Origin: Dryas octopetala
Lineage: Eukaryota; Streptophyta; Magnoliopsida; Rosales; Rosaceae
Assembly: GCA_963921425.1 (NCBI GenBank)
Contig: OY992838.1
Location: 9,486,001 to 9,550,000, forward strand
Reading direction: 5' to 3'
Length of the DNA stretch: 64,000 nt
The notes under the pieces are model-generated. The model was not told where the DNA came from and did no database searches. It was given only the letters and a program-made list of their open reading frames with translations. Numbering within the stretch: the stretch's first letter is position 1; each line of letters starts with the position of its first letter. This document shows, piece by piece, positions 27,165-39,700 of this stretch. Made by a program: the position numbers and the translations under genes.

Positions 27165-29082
27165 TTGAAGAAGTGACTCAAATTTGAGTTGATTAATTAG
27201 AATATTTTCAAGTGTCGATTTTCATCCTACCTCCTGCCGACATATCAACCTTGACCCAGAAACGTTCTTAATTGATTAGTTGATTGAAAACTATCCTGAG
27301 TTATTACATTATTCTCATCTAATCAAATCTTTTCTTCCCTACCCCTTGAATGATTAACAGTCACTGTTGTTTCCCTTTCATGTTAATCGATCAATCACAA
27401 CTCGATGACAATGACTATTTCTTTTCTCCAATTTCTCTTTTTGGATCAACACCGTCATCGAAAATTTGAAACAATACAAGGAGCTGTTCGCATAATACTT
27501 AATGAATCTCACCATTTAATAATTTAATTTTTTTAAGATGTATGTTGATCAATATGTTATTAGAGTCACTAATGTGTAAGTTACGTATACTCTTAACAAG
27601 AATTACACACAGTTATTCTAAAGAAGGTTGGCTATCTAGACTATCTCGACTATCTCTGCTATTTATAATATACGACTATAATCACCTTAAAAAAAACAGA
27701 TTTTACGTGAGAAAGATTGTTGAGCACTAATTCAATATTTGGACTAATAAATGTATAATTAATAAAACTATAAATACTTGTTGAAGTTGACATAACATGT
27801 CGTAGACATTGAGAATGGTTGACACCTGCCACAAGACGCAAGCCTTAATCTTAATACGCTTACACACTGTGCATGCAAGGATAAAATTAGAACTGTTTAA
27901 TTAGGTGATTATGTGGTTGGAGTCATAATTAGATGCATTACACGATTCTAAAACAATTGTGATCAGTCATTTAAAAGTATATGGTTAAATGTCCAATAGA
28001 ATCAAAGTAGTTAATGTCAAATTGCACGAGGGGGTCAGTAATCATGAATGAAATTCACAATTGCAAAAAAATAAAAGAGAGAGAGAATTAATCATGAGTG
28101 CCATATGGCATGGTTTTCATAATTGGAACTTGGATTAGTGATCAAATTAATAGTATATTATATATTTAGAGTGATAGACAGCTGTGCTGCTTATGATCAA
28201 TGTATGTTGCTTACTAACTAATGATCATGATGAAATACACAGTGAAAATAGCAACATATGATATTATTTAATTGAGGGAAGGTAATCCATAGAAATCTTA
28301 TAGACCTAGGAAAGACCATTTTATAGCATCTGTATGGAAACCTTAAACTTTGTTTGTTGGGTATGTTCCAAGTTAGGTTGCATTTGCATTGTGGGACATA
28401 TCATTATTTTTCACATTTAGATGGGTCCATCTTACATTCCCCCATTTTTTAAAATGTTGTTCACCTACACCTCTAGCTTGGTAATGATGAATGAATGTAA
28501 TATATACATGGGTCCCCAACCCAAGAGAAGCTGATAGGCAAAAATTGCAGCATACATTTGCCAATGTGGTTTTTTGTTTTTTGTTTTTTTTTTTGAGGGG
28601 GGAGGAGGAGTCACATATGCCACTTGGTTACATGTCTAGTGGAGCTAAGCAGTCTAAAAGTGCTATGTCAAACCAATTTTCATCATCTGCAACCTAAGAA
28701 CTATAAACACTGTTTCAAGTGTGCATCTCTAAAAGCATGCAGCATATATTAGCAAAGACAGATGCTAATATAACTTCTGATAATGATAACCACCATCAGA
28801 ATAGAAGGTGCCCAAAACAATTAAAAAAAAAGAAGGTAAATGTTAGTATTAGTCACTTTCACGACGAATTTTGTTTACGATTGATAAAAAAGAAAACTTT
28901 TAAAAATAGAAGTTTCTTTTATAAAATTTGTAACCTTTAAATATGGTGTTAATATGTAAATCAAGACCTCTCATCTCTCTGTTTATCTTTAAGGCTTTTG
29001 AAAAAAAGAAAAAGTATTTTTTTTATAGGGTTAGGTAAATAGAGAAATAGAGAGAGATGCTGATGAGAAAAATGTAGATCAA
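27165..29082. other. Intergenic region, no gene recognised
   Basis: AT-rich sequence with short homopolymer runs. Open frames of 60-73 residues exist on both strands, but none has a domain, a plausible leader or a supportable splice context. Confidence 0.5.
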
Positions 29083-29373
29083 GGGCTCGTTTGACACTGC
29101 TTTTAAAATTGTCAAAAGCGCTTTTAAATTAGTAAAAGCACTTTTGATAGCGTTTGGCAAAAATAATTAGAAGTGCTTTTGAGTTATAAAAGCACTTCTA
29201 AGGGGTTTTTTGAGAAACACCTGACAGGTGCTTTCTCAAGAAGCACTTTCAAGTGCTTTTGCATAAATAATTTAAAAATTTTATAAAAATTTATATGTAC
29301 TTCTTAACATAAGCGCTTCTGATAAAAGCGCTACTAAATAAAAGTGCTTCTAAGAAGCAGTGCCAAACGAGCG
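29083..29373. mobile_element. ~290-bp hAT-like MITE rich in AAGCACTT stems
   Basis: The left terminus GGGCTCGTTTGACACTGCTT mirrors the right end; the reverse complement of AAGCAGTGCCAAACGAGC is GCTCGTTTGGCACTGCTT. The interior is packed with inverted AAAGTGCTTTT / AAAAGCACTTTT phrases, so a transcript could fold into a long hairpin. The GGGCTCGTTTG ends are typical of a widespread plant hAT-type MITE group (family knowledge). No clear 8-bp target duplication was found. Confidence 0.7.
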
Positions 29374-29781
29374 TGCGTAATGGCCATCATTATCACACTT
29401 ACCCTTTTTGGTCATACAAACGTGAGGCAGGCAAAAAACAAGGACATTTTGGTAATTTACTGCCATCACAAATTTAAAACGACTAAAATCGCCGTAATAG
29501 GTGCGGAGGTGCCTACGCAAACTTCCAGGGATTTAAATTCTCTTGTCTAACGGACAACCTTATCATTACGTCAAATACTGTATATTCCACTCCTCCGACA
29601 AAATCCAAACTTCACATGACGAAAATACCCCTGTAATTACTCCAATTGCCAACTTTTTTCTTTTCTTTTTTTAAAAAAAGAAAAAGGAAATTCTCAGAGG
29701 CCAGAATCAGAGAGCTTCTTTACGCAAGATTTGGCCATTCACTATCACGTGAAACTCTGGCTCACATGGAGACCCTCAAAA

Positions 29782-29925
29782 TCAAATGATGCAATTTCTT
29801 GGAGAAGAAGTGGTAGCAAAAGGAGCATTATCCTTCAAACCAAAAAACCACTTGTCTACCGGTCCCTTGTGGCTTGTTGGCTTTGCGTAATAATCAAAGT
29901 CCAATAAGTCCTTGGTTCGACTGGT
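29782..29925 (-). pseudogene. Orphan exon-like open frame, unrecognised
   Basis: On the minus strand a frame reads KDLLDFDYYAKPTSHKGPVD and continues about 28 residues to a stop. It is preceded by a polypyrimidine stretch and an AG (CGAACCAAG|GAC) that would suit a splice acceptor. Residue composition looks more protein-like than in neighbouring frames, but I do not recognise it and see no partner exons. It could be a last exon of a captured or decayed gene, or chance. Confidence 0.2.
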
Positions 29926-30102
29926 AGAGAGGGAGGGAAGAAGAAGCAAAAAAAAAAAAACCACTTGTCTCTCTAATATTCTAATTCCAAACTCACAATT
30001 TTTGCTCACCCATGCTTTGCTTTTTGACTTTGTTACATTAATTATTACATGCATTGAGCTCACGAGAGGGGTCCTTTTTAAGAGGGAATGTAGAATAGAA
30101 TA

Positions 30103-31499
30103 GAACCCACTTGTCGCCTTGCCAACATGATTGACCTAGTGATGATAATTTTCACTTCCTTTTTTAATGATGTTTCGTTAGAAATTAACAATGTTCCACA
30201 ACCAAAGAAAGTAACATCTTTAATAATGCTGAAAAAGAAATGTGGTGAGATTTTTGTTCTGTGTTGGCATGTTTGGTAGCATTCAAATGATTTTGTCTAT
30301 AGAAACAAAGTTCCTAATCCTTTTGCAAATTTTTTTTGCATCGACTTATGCTTTGGTCCATTATAATGTGGGGAACTAAAGGTATTTGGATATTGTTAAA
30401 CTAAATTTTGATGGCTATGTTATTAATAACCCTATTGCAGTATTGCTGAGGTGAAATGTACGTAAATAATGAAAAAGTTATAATGTATGTGGCTGAGTAT
30501 GTGTTTTAGGCTTCACTTTAAAGATAATTTTTGTAAAAAATCTTTAAAATTAAAAGTTATTTAACTATTTGATTATAATAACAACCATTTATATGCTTTT
30601 ATTGAAAACCGTGTTCGTCTATTTATTTGATCACAATTATATGACTAAATAATTTTTGATTTAGTTGATTTTTTGCGATGATGATGTTTGAAGCAAGGTC
30701 TAAAAAATAGAAGGTTCGAATTATGAGATTAGTTATGTGGTGGGCCAAAAAAGGTTGTTAACTTCATATTAACTTGCTAACCAATTTTTAGAGCACTCAT
30801 GTGTTACTGAATTTATAACATTTAGAGATGGTTTTTACTAAACACTTTCTAATTATTTTCACAATTCGCATTGAGAGTAACTTTAAATTTGTCAATTAAT
30901 TAGGCCAATACATTATCTTGCAACTTAAATTTTGAATTTAAAATGCTAATAACTTACCTCTTATAATCTCCATGGATAAGATTAATTTGAATTTTGAATT
31001 CAAATTGTGTGTTGGATTCATCGACTTATTTGAGCTTTTGCGTTTTGTTATACTTATTAATCAATTTTTCCATTAATATTCACGTGACTCTCTCCAGTTA
31101 CATGAAAAAATTTCTCAAATCTTAATACTATTAGCATGGTTTTTGAGGCATGTAAAGGTAATGAACAAACCTCACATAGTCACACATTAATATAATTATA
31201 TAATACAATCATTATATACATGTAAAACATTATCTCCCTAAATTGGTCTCCAAAACCTACGCCGCTAATTCTTTCCCTAGGAGCTGAATCGTCGGATGTA
31301 GAAAACAAGTCAACAAAAACGTTGAGAGGGCATTTTGGGCAGTTCACATTCAACACATGGATCATGTTGAACCGGCACGTGGCTGCACATCCGGTGGTCT
31401 GACATCATATGTCGTACGCGGTACAAGATTCAAATTCATAGTTATACATATAAGTATATAACCCGACCCATTTCGAGGTCCCTGTTTTCTTTGCTTTTA
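30103..31499. other. Intergenic region with a third copy of a small repeat
   Basis: About 30620-30686 carries, on the minus strand, the same core (AAAAAATCAACTAAATCAAA...) as the MITE at 8952-9268. No gene is recognised. From about 31500 the DNA becomes purine- and pyrimidine-rich 5' UTR-like sequence of the DUF4057 gene. Confidence 0.45.
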
Positions 31500-31814
31500 A
31501 AACACAAGAAAGAAAATAAAGAAAGAGAAGAGTAGCTACTCTACTACTCCAAGTCATCTCCTACTACTACTCTCTCCCTTCAACTCCACCCTTTCCAAAA
31601 AGCCATTTCAAATACCCACAAAACCCCCCACAGCTCTGCACCCAAAGAGAGAGAGAGAGAGAGTGATCAGGAACGTTCCGGAGCCCGAGGTCAGTTTCGT
31701 CATTTCACGCGCATTCCGGAGCACAGTGGCCGGTTTTTTAAGCTTCTAGGCAAGTGTTTACTGGAAGAAGAAAAAGGACGGTCCGAGAATCCGAGACTCC
31801 GAGACCCGACCCAA

Positions 31815-33843
31815 ATGGAGAGGACCACTCCGGTGAGGAAGCCCCACACATCCACCGCGGATCTGCTCACCTGGTCCGAGACGCCGATTGCCGACTCCCC
31901 CTCTCTTCCCTCCTCCGCCTCTCGGTCCCACCAGGTAAACACTCATGTTTTCCTTTTGTTTGTTTCATTTTTTGTTTTTGTTGGTTTGGTGATTGAGGGG
32001 TTTGGATTCGTTGATTCATTGTTTCTTGTTTTTTTTGGGATGATGGTAGCCGTCGGATGGGATCAGGAAGGTGGTGTTCGGTGGTCAGGTCACGGACGAG
32101 GAGGTCGAGAGCTTAAACAAAAGGTCAGATCTGCTTCTTCCTCGCATTTTCTTTCTTAGGTTTTTGTTTTTTTGAATTTATTTCGCTGTTTTCATTTTTG
32201 GGTTTTGTTTTTGTGGTCACAAGTGGACTCATTAGTGGACCTGCTATGGATATTTCTTCTTGAATTCATATTGTTTAAAAAAAAGAAAAGAACAACAAAT
32301 GGGTTTGCATTATTTTGTATTTTTTGAAAACTCTAGTCCTCAATATATAACATTTTCCTTTTGGATATTCCGTTGGAATTTGACTATGTATTTTCCAGTA
32401 AATACTCATTTTCTCTTTTAAAAAAATGTATTTTATACTTGAAGGTTGGTCAATTCAATAACCCGTGATCGATCTACGTATTTGGCCGATGAATTCACAG
32501 AATAATTCAGTCCAAAATACAAATCCACAGAAATAATTCAAATTTCCTATCCTATATTTTCCAATTGTGACCCGGAAAACTTTTAATGTTGTAATGAATC
32601 AGTTAAAATTTTAAGTTATGCATTTATAAGTTGAAGAATTGGGTATATGTTAGTTTTTATTCATTTCATAAGATGTTATTTGTTAGTTGATGGGTTTTTG
32701 TTATTTTGCTAAAATGTGTTTTTTGTTGAATTGGTCATGGGGACAAGTTTAACATGTGGTGGAAGCTTGAATACAATTATGTAGTGATAATAAACCTGAT
32801 AAGCCCATATATGATGGAGTGTAATTGTATTGAAATGAAGCGTTTATCCAAGACCTCTGACACTGTACACTTTGAAATTTCCAGCAAACCTTGTTCAGGG
32901 TATAAAATGAAGGAGATGACTGGGAGTGGCATTTTCGCAGAAAATGCAGAAATTGATGCACCAGAATCTGGTAGTGCCAACCCTACCCCAAATAGCAAAA
33001 CCGGAATTCGAATGTACCAGGTACTATTCAGTGTGTTATAAATTATGAATTCATTACTAATACACAGATCTTATAGTCTGGTAATTGGTATGTCAGTTTG
33101 TGGCGAAACTTGTTTGCTGACTGTCTTCTGATGGTTGAAATGGCAGCAAGCGGTTGCTGGAATCAGTCATATCTCATTTGGCGATGAAGAGGGTCTTTCT
33201 CCCAAAAAGCCTACCACGATTCCTGAAGTTGCAAAGCAGCGCGAACTGAGTGGGACCTTGGAGAGTGAGGCAGAGGCAGAGGCAAAGCTGAAGAAGCAGC
33301 TCTCTGACTCCAAATTCAAGGAGCTTAGTGGGCATGACATATTTGCACCCCCTCCTGAAATATTACCAAGGCCAACTACTGCTCCGCGCGCATTGGATTT
33401 GCAAGGAAGCATTGACATCGGAGAACCTGTTACACCCAATGTACGCACATCTGTTAAAGTTTCTAATGTGAGTGAATTGTGTGGTTGCTTGCACATAATA
33501 CATATCATTCTGTGTTCCCATTGTGAAAGTCAAGCCTCTAACTGATTGTGAATTTGGTTTTTATGCATAGCCTGCTGGGGGTCAGAGCATTATAGCATCC
33601 GGTGAGGAACCTGTGTCCAAGACGGCCAAGAAAATTTATGAGAAGAAATTTTCTGAGCTCTCCGGCAATGACATATTCAAGGGTGATGTTCCTCCATCGT
33701 CTGCTGAAAAACCATTGAGTGTGGCGAAACTACGAGAGATGAGTGGCAGCAACATCTTTGCCGATGGGAAGGCAGAGGCTCGAGACTACCTTGGAGGTGT
33801 ACGCAAACCCCCGGGTGGAGAGAGTAGCATTGCCTTGGTTTAA
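31815..33843 (+). CDS. DUF4057 family protein (At1g78150-like)
   Basis: Five exons: 31815-31934, 32050-32123, 32885-33020, 33147-33467 and 33571-33843. All have GT-AG introns, and the spliced protein is 307 residues. The N-terminus MERTTPVRKPHTSTADLLTW and the following KVVFGGQVTDEEVESLNK are characteristic of this plant family. The rest is built on a repeated short motif of the form (E/K)(L/M)(S/T)GxxIF: EMTGSGIF in exon 3, ELSGHDIF in exon 4, ELSGNDIF and EMSGSNIF in exon 5. No enzyme domain, signal peptide or membrane segment is visible; it looks like a largely disordered, repeat-motif protein. Its function is not known to me. A GA-rich leader (31648-31663) precedes the start codon. Confidence 0.9.
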
Positions 33844-34439
33844 CATGTTAGGTCTAACCTGGTTATTTTACTGCATGGTGTCTGGTTTTGTTCCTTTTTT
33901 TTTTTTTCTCCTGCATGTGTTATTATATTATTTGACCTTTTCATTGTGGGTTTTGGGAATTATGTTTTAGGTTATAACGGGGTCGGTCAGAGCTATGGAC
34001 TATCTGCTAATTGGGTTGTGTATGTCCATAATTTGTGTTCTTTCAGTGCTTGTCTTAATGAAGTGCTTGGGCTGTTTTACTGGGTTTAATATATCATTTA
34101 GCTCTACATTTATTTATATGTTTCTTTTCGTGATTGGTCACCTGTGTTGAGCTCGATCATGGATTTGTTTTAGCTATTTTGAATTCTTTGCCTTCCAACT
34201 TATAATTCTGAAGAAGACCCTCGAACATCCTACATAGAGGTTTTTAAAATCCATTGGAAATAGGTTGCAATTTTTAACTTCAATTTGGATCCTATTTCTC
34301 CCCATTGGGTCTTATTTATCACTGTTTGCCCGATCCATTCTGTTAAACTCAAGTCAATGAAGGGTTGGAATTTGTAAAAAAAAAAAAAATTGGAAGTCAC
34401 AAATAAGGTCATGTTAGCCAAAGCTAAAAGGAAGATTGT
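33844..34439. other. 3' flank of the DUF4057 gene
   Basis: Probable 3' UTR and intergenic DNA, T-rich at 33896-33908. No gene is seen before the LINE remnant that follows. Confidence 0.5.
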
Positions 34440-35480
34440 GTACAAGATGATGGGCTGTGGTCCAAAATGCCAAGGAAAAACTATCTGGGAGGTTGCTCCA
34501 TTTGGGATTTAACTTCTCTCAGCACTTGGAGGGGCATTGTTCATAGCACCTCTTTATTGCAACAGGGTGTTAAGTGGAGGGTGAATGAGCATCAGATTCC
34601 CAATGGCCCTATGATAAATGAGGCAACAGCTACTTTGTCACAACCAGTTACAAAGGTAGCTGATTACATTAATGAAGGAACTTGGGAAATCATCACCAAG
34701 CGGAGCATTGTGTTATCTCCACAGTGTGCAAAGGGTTGTAAGTATCCCAGTGGCCCTAGAAGAAAGGGGGGATTTGGGAAAGAACTGCATCTGCGAAATT
34801 TAGTGTGAAATCTAATTATGAGCTTGTATGGAAGATGATAAACTTGTTTGTTGTATGTGTTGCAGCTGCCCTACTGAGTCTGTGCAACATATATTTCACG
34901 AATGCAAAGGGTCCATGTTGATATCTCACTCCTTTGTTCTTGGGTTCATGGACTGGTTGGCTCTAGATCTCAAGGCTGCTGTGCAATGTTAGAAGGACTT
35001 GAGTTGGGGAGTCCTTTTAGCTTTCACATACTGGTGCTTATAGAAATGGAGAACAAACAAATTCTTGAGTGAAACTTCTCTTTCCATCTTATCTCCAAAA
35101 AAGGTAATCCTGAGTTTTGCTACAAAGTGAAGTTCTGCAAATGATATTAGAAATGGGAGGCCCCTCAAACTCAAACTCAAGCTCTGATGGCCTGGGAATT
35201 CCTTGCTCAAAGTTGGGTCAAATTCAATATGGATATGTAGGAAAGGGTAGTTTGGGAGAACTGTAACTGGAGGAGCAATATGTAAATAGTAATGGTGACT
35301 GGATTCTGGGATTTGCTGCTAATTAGGGAATTGGACAAGTAGTTGAAGCTGAGCTCTGGGACCTATTTATGGGCTTAAAGACTTGCTTTGATAAAAAGGC
35401 ATTTTGGCTGCTGTTGTTGAAACTGACTTTGCAGCTGTAAGTAGTAGTATTTCAGCAGCAAGAAGAGGAATATCATCCTC
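34440..35480 (+). pseudogene. Degenerate L1-type LINE (zf-RVT and RNase H end)
   Basis: Frameshifted and stop-containing relics of the C-terminal half of a plant non-LTR retrotransposon polyprotein. In order: a post-reverse-transcriptase segment (LWSKMPRKNYLGG, then STWRGIVHSTSLLQQGVKWR, about 34450-34600); a zinc-binding knuckle CPTESVQHIFHEC (about 34867-34905); a Trp-rich link (GVLLAFTYWCL, about 35010); and an RNase H-like segment (NGDWILGFAAN and AELWDLFMGLK, about 35290-35390, across two frames). It has no intact frame and is not functional. It lies between the DUF4057 and Pumilio genes and accounts for part of that spacer. Confidence 0.75.
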
Positions 35481-36785
35481 TTGTCAACCTCATCATGGGT
35501 TGTAGAAGGTTTCCTTAAGATGGACTGAGACTGCAGGGTTATGCTTATGCATATGCATATAGAAGGAACTATGTGTGATGTGTCTGTGGCAGATTGCTTG
35601 GTTAATCTAGGCCCAAAAGAAGACAAATTTAGACTAATAAAAAGGAAATAGACCATTCCAATTTGGAGGTGCCAAGTTGGTAAAGTTTCACCAATTGAAA
35701 GCTGAAGCTCTCTAGCTTTTGATTTGAGACACCCTTCTTTTATTTACATTCCTCCATTGTCTATGGACAAATGAAAAGAATTTGTTGGGCTATAAGAAGT
35801 TTTTGGCCCAATCACTTAAAAATGGGGCCCACCTACATGTGGTTTCTTTAATATCTTTTTTTTTAGTCAATTTCTTTAATATGTTTGAATCATAATTTTT
35901 TGTGATTCTTTTATAATCACACATTCACACCTGCCTTGGCCTACAAGAAGAAGCTATCACTTACCACTAATAGTTTCCATCCAATGGGTAACATTGGCCT
36001 GGACTGAAGGTTATTTTTTCTAATTTTGGTAAAAGACTTAACCAGAAAGAAACACAGTAGGGAACAACTGTAAAAAGAATATGATAAATTTAATTTTTAA
36101 ATTGGAAACACAATAAAAAAGATAGATTAAGAAGGTGATATCAATAACAAACCGATTTAGAAGGCGAGAAATTCAAGCAAGTTGGTTAGAACCCTGTTTA
36201 CGAAGTAGATACTGCTAACTAAAAAATAAAAATAAAAAATCAAAGATTTAAACACACTATTAATATTAAAAAAATAATGAACTATCCAATTAAAAATTTT
36301 CAAAAATAAAAACAAATAATATGAAAAAATAGCCTTCCTAGTCCTTAGTCAGACTCTCTCTCTCTCTCTCTCTCTGCTTTTTCTGTGCTGTGGGTAGTGG
36401 CGTAGTGCGACTCTTCATTTTAATGGCGTGAGTGTGTGAGCGGTGACAGACCGTACTATCATACTGAAGAAAAAGAGAGAATCAAAGCCCTCTCTTTGTT
36501 TCATTCTCTTTTTCTCAGAAACCCCATTGCCAAATCCAATCCAAAATGACATTGTTATATGCATTGACGCCTACCCAACAAATATAATCGGCCTTCTCGG
36601 ACTAGAACAAACACTACCAGTGCTTGTTTTCTGTGCTTTTTTCCTTTCTGAATCGATTTCTTACGTGGGTTTTTGGATTCTGAATCTGGGTTCTCTTTGT
36701 TTCTCTGAAAAAAAACATCTTTTTGTTGTGTGCACTCACACGTATATTGTATATTATACGTTTTATTCTGTGTGTTGTATGTTGT
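35481..36785. other. Intergenic region and Pumilio 5' leader
   Basis: No gene is recognised in the first part. A (CT)n run at about 36354-36375 and a 5' UTR-like stretch precede the Pumilio start codon. Confidence 0.55.
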
Positions 36786-39700
36786 ATGATGTTTAAAATA
36801 GCCGAGGAAGACAAGAGGGTTTTACAGAACATGAAGAGGGAAGGCGAGCTTAAGAAGTTGTTGAGTGAGAACCCCAAAAATCTACCGTATTCCAGTCTTT
36901 TTCATCTGTTTCATCCCCATCACCTTGTGAGTGGTCCACCCATTAGCAGAGGCTCTCTGCAATCAGAGTTCTCTCCTTCAAGCTCTTTCTCAAATGGGTT
37001 TTGTTCCTCCGAGGATAGTTCTCCATATTCAACCCCATTTGAGGAGACTAAGTATCAAACACCTTACATGAATGGATTGTGGTTGGACTCTAAGCCACCT
37101 GATTCTCATTTCAATGAGAAGCTGGTGGATGATCTGGGGTTGGCTGAAAGTTTCTACAGAATGCATATTGGAGATGAACAGGATGGTGGTACTAGAAGGA
37201 GGGGGGCTGAGAGAGGTCCAGATGGGTTTGGGATTGGTGGTGGTTCTTTAGGGGGTACTATTCCTTGGAATGTTGAAAACTATGGTCTATTTGAAAGTTC
37301 TAAGAACAATATATCTGATTTTGAAGCTTTTCAATCCTCTAATTTTGGAGTTAGGGGGAGTTTTGAAGGTAACAAGGAGTCAGCATTGCTTGGATTGCCA
37401 CCAGGGTGTATTGTTGGTGATTCCATGGGGTCTTTTCTCAATCATATGCAGCCCACTGCTTTGTATTCTGGCCCCAGTGGTGCTAAAAGCCAAATGGGTT
37501 GTACATTTGGGCAAAGAAAGGAACAGGGAGATAGTTGGTATCATAGGAAAGTTCAATTAGAGAACCCATCTATTGCTAGGCCTTACCTTGATGAAGACTT
37601 TGTTTGCTCACAGCTGCGGGGAATGGATCCTGATGGTGGTAAAGGTCTTATGTATCCAATGAGTTCCCCTCAGTTCCCCTCATTTGCTCAGTTGAATGTA
37701 GACAACCTTTCACATAATCATTCAATGATAAAACAAAGGACTAAAGCAAACCCAACTTGTGGGGTTCCTGAATCATTCAAGTCTATGAAATGTGCAGGGG
37801 ACCTTGAGGGTTTTAGTTGTGAGGATAGTTTCATCATACAAGGAAAACATTTGAATCATGTGAATCATGTCATCAGTAAGGGTAGCAAGTCTTCAAAGGG
37901 TTACAAGAAGAGCTCTTGCAACAAAATGGCAATGCAGACAGAAGGAGAGAAAATTCCTAGACTAGATTCTGATTTATATACTGGGGGAATTAGTGGAAAT
38001 GAACGGAGCCAGATTGATAATACCTCATTGAGGTCACTACTAACTTTAAGTTCATTGGCTGAGGTCCAGGGATACATATACTTCATAGCAAAGGATCAGT
38101 ATGGTTGTCGGTTCTTACAAAGGATTCTTGATGAGGGAACCTGTCAAGATGTGCAATTAATATTTGATAAAATAATCAATCATGTTTTTGAACTTATGAC
38201 AAACCCATTTGGCAATTATCTCATGCAGAAGTTGTTGGACATGTGCAATGAACAACAAAGAATGCAATTTGTAGTCAAGGTGACCAAAGAACCAGGACAG
38301 CTTGTCAGAATTTCTTTAGACACACATGGGTATATCCTTCCTACTGTACTTAATTGTTGCTACTTCATTTGTAATATTTATTCATTACTAATTTCTTTTT
38401 TCTGAATGTAATTGGTGTCATGGTTTCAGCACTCGTGTGGTACAGAAGTTGATTGAGACTGTGAAATCTGGGAAACAGATCTCATTAGTTAAGTCAGCCC
38501 TTGAATGTGGTTTCCTTGATCTTATTAAGGATCCAAATGGGAATCATGTGGTACAACGCTGCTTGGACTGCTTTAGCAATGAAGATAATAGGGTATGCTT
38601 TCTTTTTAGTTTTCTTGTTAGCTCGATTGTACAAATATGGCTTTTAAGATTGAATACCGTCTGTAATAAATATCATCTAATTCATGTTTCTTCTTTCTCT
38701 GTTCTTGACTTTTCTTTTAAGTTTTATTTGTTAACCTGGTATATATATTTCTAAGGTAGATGCTAGTCAAGCAAAATTCTTTTGATGATGAGTACTTTGC
38801 AAATGCTATATTTTTTCGAGTCATTTATGTGCTATAGGCAATGAATTTGGTGCAATATTTCTATAAAGATTGGCATGTTTTCCATACGGTTATGATGTAA
38901 TCTTATGCAATGCAACCAGTAATGTGAACCTTAATGATACGAGCAATTTGGTAGATAATACTGCTTGAAGTGCATACTGAAGGTATAACTGTTTCATTTG
39001 ATATGTGCAATGGGCTTATAATAGGGAAACCAAATGATATATCAAGTAACTGGTGGTGTTTAATATCATCCCCTGTCATCTGGGGCCAGCAACTATAGTC
39101 TTGTTCAGTGTCAAGCTGGCACTGGACCTACCTATCTTTGATCATTAGCTAAGAAGAAATCTACCCTTACATTAATAATCAATCTCACCAACTCTTTCCC
39201 GGTTAATGAGGCAGAAAGTGTGATCTTTATTTCTGCTGTTTGTGTGGATGCTTAAAATAGTCCAAACATAGTCTGATGATTGTATGTGTTAGGGGAAGTC
39301 CAATTGTGAACCCTGGGCACCAAACTCTGGACTAGATCACATATATTGCATTGTGAGGAATTACATATAAATTATCACGCCTCATTGTTGGATGTTCTTA
39401 GTTTCTGTCAATTTTTTCCTCTTCTGATTCATGTAGTCTTCTGCAAGTTTCTCAGATGTTTTTGGTCACTTCAATAATATAAATCTCCTGTTGGTAAAGT
39501 CAACTACTTGACTCTGCAATTATCATGTACTTGACTCTTGGTAGGGGATGATAGGGTCTGAGTTTAAGGAACAACATACCAATTGGTAAAACATGTGAGC
39601 TAGCTAGTTTTCAGTAGCAATATGCTAAAGATATATGAATGAGGATGTCAGATAGCCTGTGTATGGCAACAAGGAGAAAAGAACATAAGAAAAGGGAAAT

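Noticed and set aside
36723..36785. Upstream extension of the Pumilio frame with a hydrophobic start
   Set aside because: The extension starts at TTG. The first ATG in frame is at 36786, and the extension translates untranslated leader sequence.
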